Shown piece after piece: positions 49,656 to 55,600 of a stretch of DNA of 64,000 bases. The notes below the pieces were generated by a model, which had not been told where the DNA came from, made no database searches, and saw only the letters and a list, made by a program, of their open reading frames with translations. The stretch is taken from contig CM077644.1 of NCBI GenBank assembly GCA_039707465.1, positions 101,541,875 to 101,605,874 on the forward strand, read 5' to 3'. A program made the translations under genes and the position numbers. Each line of letters starts with the position of its first letter. Position 1 is the first letter of the stretch. The stretch comes from Rhabdophis nuchalis. Taxonomy: Eukaryota; Chordata; Lepidosauria; Squamata; Natricidae.

Positions 49656-52600
49656 GGTAGGTAGGTAGAGGGGGAGAGAGAGAAAAAGAAATAGGTAGGT
49701 CGGTAGGTAGGTAGGTATACAGAGTGTGTAGTTAGGTAGGTAGGTAGATAAAGGGATAGGAAGAGAGAGAAATACATTAGGTAGGTAAGTAGGGGGGGAG
49801 AGTGTGTGTAGATAGATAAGTAGGTAGAGGGGTAGAGAGAGAGAAATATATATATATAGAGAGAGAAATACAGTAGATAGGTAGGGAGAGAGAGAGAGAG
49901 AGAAGGTAGGTAGGTAGATGTTTCCAGGTGTATTTACCCATGTCCAGAGAAGGAAATCACTGACCACCTTTGGAACAAATCTTTGTTTCTGCAGGCACAG
50001 TACTTGACCAACATAATTCTCATCAATCACTCTAATTAAACAGCTTTCCGAAAGGGAAAAAAACCACCCCTTTTTGCACTGTGCAAACGTCCCCCAAACG
50101 GCCCGTTTTTCCCAAAAATGGGCCCTTTTTTTCAAATAAAAAGCATGAATAGCCTTGGGGGGGCTTGCAGAGTACTTCTGGGAGGGGGAGGCCAAAGCAA
50201 GGAAAAATGGCCCTTTTTTGTGTGAAAATGGGCGGTTTTTTTGGTAAAAAAATAGCATGCATAGCCTTATGGAGGCTTATAGAGTGCTGCTGGGGGCTGG
50301 GGGGGGGGGCGAAATCGCCCTGTTTTTTGCTCATTTCTGCCCTCCCAAGCCCCCAGGAGCTTTCTGGAAGCCTCCATAAGGGTATGCGCATGGCCATTTT
50401 GGTGAAGGGGTGGGGCTTCAGGAGGCAAAAAATACTGTATTCAATGTATAAACCCAGATTTTCAGCCTCTTTTTAGAGGAAAAAAGGTGCGTCTTATATT
50501 CCGAAAAATATGGTAACACTTAAATTTTGTGATTCTGAACTTTTTAATTTGCTGCAGTTGTTTATATTAACCCTCATGAATTCCTATTAACAATATTATA
50601 AATTTCATTTTAAAAAATCAATAATTTACATTATATCATGATAATCCTAAACATGTCTTCATAAGAGGTATATCATTCTAAGTTCAGTAAGCTTTATTTT
50701 CTTCCTAACTATTACAACTATAGTCTCTGAAATAAAAAAGCCTTGTCTATACTGTAAGTCTTGTTCATTTACAACAGTTTCTGCCTAGAATAATGTGATT
50801 GTTTTTTACTTACATCCAAATACTATCATATCGGTTTTAGGAAATACAAGTGTTTGTCAATGATTCTTGAATTGTAAACATAATTTAGAATAATTCCAGA
50901 AAAAAATAGCTTTTCCCCCTTCTTTTTTGCAGCAAGTTGTGCACCTTAACATAGCTGAAGATTGCATGAATAAATTTAAGAGTAATATAGAAAAGCTGTG
51001 CAAAGTGGAACAGGTATGTGAAAGCCATGCTGGGTTTTTTATACTAGACAAATTCTAGCCTAAATTTATATTTGTATCCATCCATCCATCCATCATCCCA
51101 ACTTGGTCAGTTAAAAAATAAATACTTGTATCCATTATTAACCAAAGTACACTTTATTAAAGCCAAGTGGTTACACAGTAGCAAAGTCAGATCTGAAGTT
51201 CCGTGCCTCAAAGCTCTAATTAACTTTTCCCTTCTCCCCACTTCCCCATAGTTATCTCAAATTGTCCAATTACATTCAAACAAATTCTTTTGGGAACAGT
51301 CCCTGGCTTGGTGGGCTAGTTGATGTTGCATTCCAATCCATGACCTTAGAACACTCAGCAGCTCCCATGGAAAGGCAGCAAGAGTAATTTCGATTTCCCT
51401 CATCCCAGTCTCCACCCTCTTCCTTCCCGCAGCTCCCTCCCCCTATAATCTATGGCAGACTGGCATCTCGCGAAGTATGGCTGGTGTAGCAGGATGTCAG
51501 TCCTGACACTATCTATCTAATTTTAAAACTGCCCATCTACCTCAAAGAGAGAAACCACTAAACTGATATTATAAAGGGGATCCCTACTTTTTAAAGGCAG
51601 TCTACATAAGATGAAGTACAATAGGAAATGCTGATTTTCTGTTTTATCTAGCAAAACATGAGAAGATTGCCTGGAGAACTGAATATTGTTGGAGATCGGG
51701 CTCAGATATTTCTGAATGGTTTGGGGTCTAGATTCAGCCCTCAAATTTGCTTCATATTTTACCTTAAGATGAAGTAGCACTTAACATATGTGAATATTGA
51801 CGTGACTTGAGCAGTGCACTCTTTTCTAGGATAAAAATGTTGTTGCAGTCTTTTTTGCTCATGGATAATTGGAAGGGCCTGAATTGTATCAGATCCTAAA
51901 CTTTTGGAAATTGCCATAGTGTCCCATTGTTAGTTTTTAATTAAGGGTAGGAAGAGAACAAGCAACATAATGGTTTGATTTATTTATAAAATAGGTAAGG
52001 TGAATTCATTTCTTATAATGTACTTCAAGATTGACTAAAACATATTTCAATGCAGCTCTGTTCTATTTGCTCCTGATGTTTTCAGAATGTTTGGAACCTA
52101 CTTTAGCAAAATAATCCAGTAAAAGTTATGTGTGGGAAATAGGACTTTCACCAAAAGTTCAAATGTGATAAGAAAATTCTGCTCAAAATTCTGTAGCTGG
52201 AATGAAGGCTTAAAAACCATTGTAACATTACAGTGAAGATTATGCTAAAATTATTGGTGCATTTTCTTCTTTATAATTTAGGATTTGGCTCTTGGAACAG
52301 ATGCTGAGGGACAGAAAGTGAAAGACTCAATGCGGGTTCTCCTTCCAGTACTGCTTAATAAAAGCCATGATAGCTATGATAAAATAAGAGCTATTCTTCT
52401 CTATATCTTCAGCACAAATGGTAAGGTTTGCTTCATATACAGTTCAGAACTATTTCAGCTTATCATTTGATATTGAAAATATATGATAAAATATAGATGT
52501 GGTGAAGCATTACATTTATCATATAAACCCTCTGAAAGCTATGGTTACTATTTTCTAGTGTCAGGACCTGTTAAGATGACTGATAATTGTACATTGCTTG

Positions 52601-55600
52601 TTGTAGAACTGGATTATTAGGAGAAAATGTTCCTGAATGCATAAAAATAAAAACATGGCTGTGCTAGACAGTGCTTCTGCAGGCCCCATCATTTTTTTGA
52701 ATCCTAGGTTAATTTGATTTCATTGCAGTTTTCACAGAAATTCATTTGGCAATATACACTATTTAATTTGGTGAGATTGTCAGGAAAGCAGGAGATTGCA
52801 TTATTCTCTGAAATAGAGAAATAAGTTAAGAAAGAAAAGGATAGGAAAATAAGTTTCCCATCCTGTTTTTCTCCAGAAAGCAATTCTATAAGATTCATTG
52901 AGCTTATCTAGAAAAAGGACTTCAGCACAATTTTGGGTGCAATTCTTCCCTTCCTCATTAGGCTACCATTTCCTAGTCCTAAATGTTTTAAATCACAACT
53001 GAAAAGGTGCTCGGTGAGGGTGAGGAGAAATCGTGAGAAATACTATTTAAATGATCCTCTCAAAATCATGAAAATAAAAATTATTACGTTGTGAGTAGTA
53101 TAACTAGTAAAAGGTGATAAAAACTGGCATGATGGAAACATTCAGCATGGTATAAGTTCCTATGGCATATAAAGTTTTCACTGATAGCTTAAAGCAACTT
53201 ACAATTTACACAATTGTTGTTGTTTACTAATTCAAAATGTCACATTTATCAAAAAGGAACTACCCAAGAAAATTTGGACAAGTTGATCCAAAATGTACAG
53301 ATAGAAAATGACAGCAACATGATAAATAATTGGAAGTACCTTGGTGTGCCTGTCCTCACTACAGTAAGGAATACAACTTTTTCCCCCCTGAAAACTATCT
53401 TACTTTACTTATTTTCAAGCTTCTCATCCCGTACATTAGTTTGTTCTCAATCTTGCAAATGTTTCTCTTCTCACTTAATTTTTCAAATTCCTCTGTCAGC
53501 AGTCATTATAATTAGAACAATTTATGAAAATTAATGACAATGAAAGTTTGAAACACAGAGATTTCCCCCCCACACACACAAGAATATCAATTAATAGCAC
53601 AAAAAGCTGTTGATCATATTGAATTTATAATATAAGAAAGCATTAAAAAAGTTTTATAATGGTCTCAATAACCTAATAAAGGTTTTGCAGAATTATCTCA
53701 AGTTAAAGTGGCTATAAAGATAAACCTCAGATGTAATGCTTATCTGAGGGCAACCAATGTATTCATAGTTGATAGGAAAGCTGAACTTGCTATTATACCG
53801 GTCTCATATTACTACATTGTGCCTGAACTTTTGAACTCTGAAGCTGGATTGTACATATTTTCTTATTGAATGGAATGGAGCATTAAAAGAGAAATGTTTA
53901 TTGGAATCTCAGGCTATGGTAGATAATATATACGAGACCGCCTCCTGCCCCATACATCCCTTTGTCCGATCCGCTCTCACAGAGAGGGTCTTCTCCGGGT
54001 ACCGTCGGCCGGGCAATGCCGGTTGGCAACGCCCAGGGGAAGGGCCTTCTCTGTGGCAGGCCCAGCCCTCTGGAACGACCTACCCCCCGACCTACACACC
54101 ACCTCGGACCTCCACCTCTTCCGCCAGCATCTCAAGACGTATTTATTCCAAAAAGCTGGCCTAGCATAACCCCCCATTTCTGACTTTTATCTATTTAAAT
54201 TTTAATTCTCAGGGTTTTAAAAGGGTTTTTTAGCACGGGTTTTAATTTAATAGTTTTTTAATAATTTATTTGGTAATTTTGTATGGTTTTTAATATTGCC
54301 TGTGCGCCGCCCTGGGTCCTTACAAGGAGAAGGGCGGGGTATAAATTTGAAAAATAAAAATAAATAAAATAAATTTAGATTTATGAAGAACAAAGTAAAC
54401 AGTTAGCTAAGTTGCAACTTAGGAGGAGTACTTATTGTGGATTTTTGTTTGAATATCTGATTTCTTAAGATGATAATAAACATTTGACTTTTTAGTCTGC
54501 AACACAGCGAAGATCATCAAGAAGGAATCGCTCTTCAGAAGGAACATTTCAGCTTTCTAGATGGACACCCATTGTTAAAGATATCATGGAGGTAAATTTT
54601 TCATGAAGAATGGAACAATTCCTCACACTTAGCCATGCTGTATCCTTGGGTTACAGCAAAATGTTATTCTGCAGAATATGAAAGACTACAAATGTCCATT
54701 GCTCTTTAACAAAACTTAACTAATGGCATATTTGGATAGACACACACACTTTTTCCCCAGTTCTTAGCATTTGTGTAACATGCAGAAAGTACTTTCAAGA
54801 AGTCAAATAGTTTAAAAGTCCCAGAATATGCTTAAATATTTAAAATACTGAAAAAAGAAGTGCTTTTCTTCAAAGATTTAATAGAAAGCTATACACACAT
54901 GCACACACGGAACACTAATAAATATTGCTGGATATATACAGCATTTTTAATTCCTTAAACTGATTACATATCTAAAAGCTCTGTCTTCCTCATAGTATCA
55001 GTGTAGAAGTAGAAAATTATTTAGTTATATGAACAAGATGCTTTGTCTTGGAATAAGAACATGAAGTGATAAATATTTGGAATGTTGAACATAAATTATT
55101 GGTAACTATGAGATGTCTTTTCATTGCGAAAGTGATTCATAAATGGCAACTTCCATTCCAATCTTTTGTTAATATATTGCCCATTAATCTAAGTATACAG
55201 TATTCCTACTGTATACAGACTTTCAGTCTGGTTGCTGGTTACAGGTAATGAGATTCTTTGAATCATATAACAGGATTATATTTCTTTGTTTTTTAGGATG
55301 CTATAGAGAATAAATTAGATTCAAAAGAGTGGCTTTATTGTTCCCAGTGCCCGGCACCCTGGAATGGTTCAGGAGCAGTGAGGTTAGGAATTTAAATGTA
55401 CTTGGCACAATTGCTCCTTGTTTTCATGATAATTTGTTTGAACAGTTCTTTGTACTTCCCTTTACAGTGCTCGTCATAAACCCAAAACTAGTTACTTGGA
55501 TGAACGTAAGGGTGGTGCAAAGCTGATTGTGTTTGTCATTGGAGGCATTACATATTCAGAGACACGTTGTGCTTATGAAGTTTCTCAGGCATACAAGTCT

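Noticed and set aside
49434..50258. 274-codon frame rich in Ser/Leu/Tyr that looks membrane-like
   Set aside because: It reads the (GTAG)n/(GA)n microsatellite of a DNA transposon on the minus strand. It is not a membrane protein.
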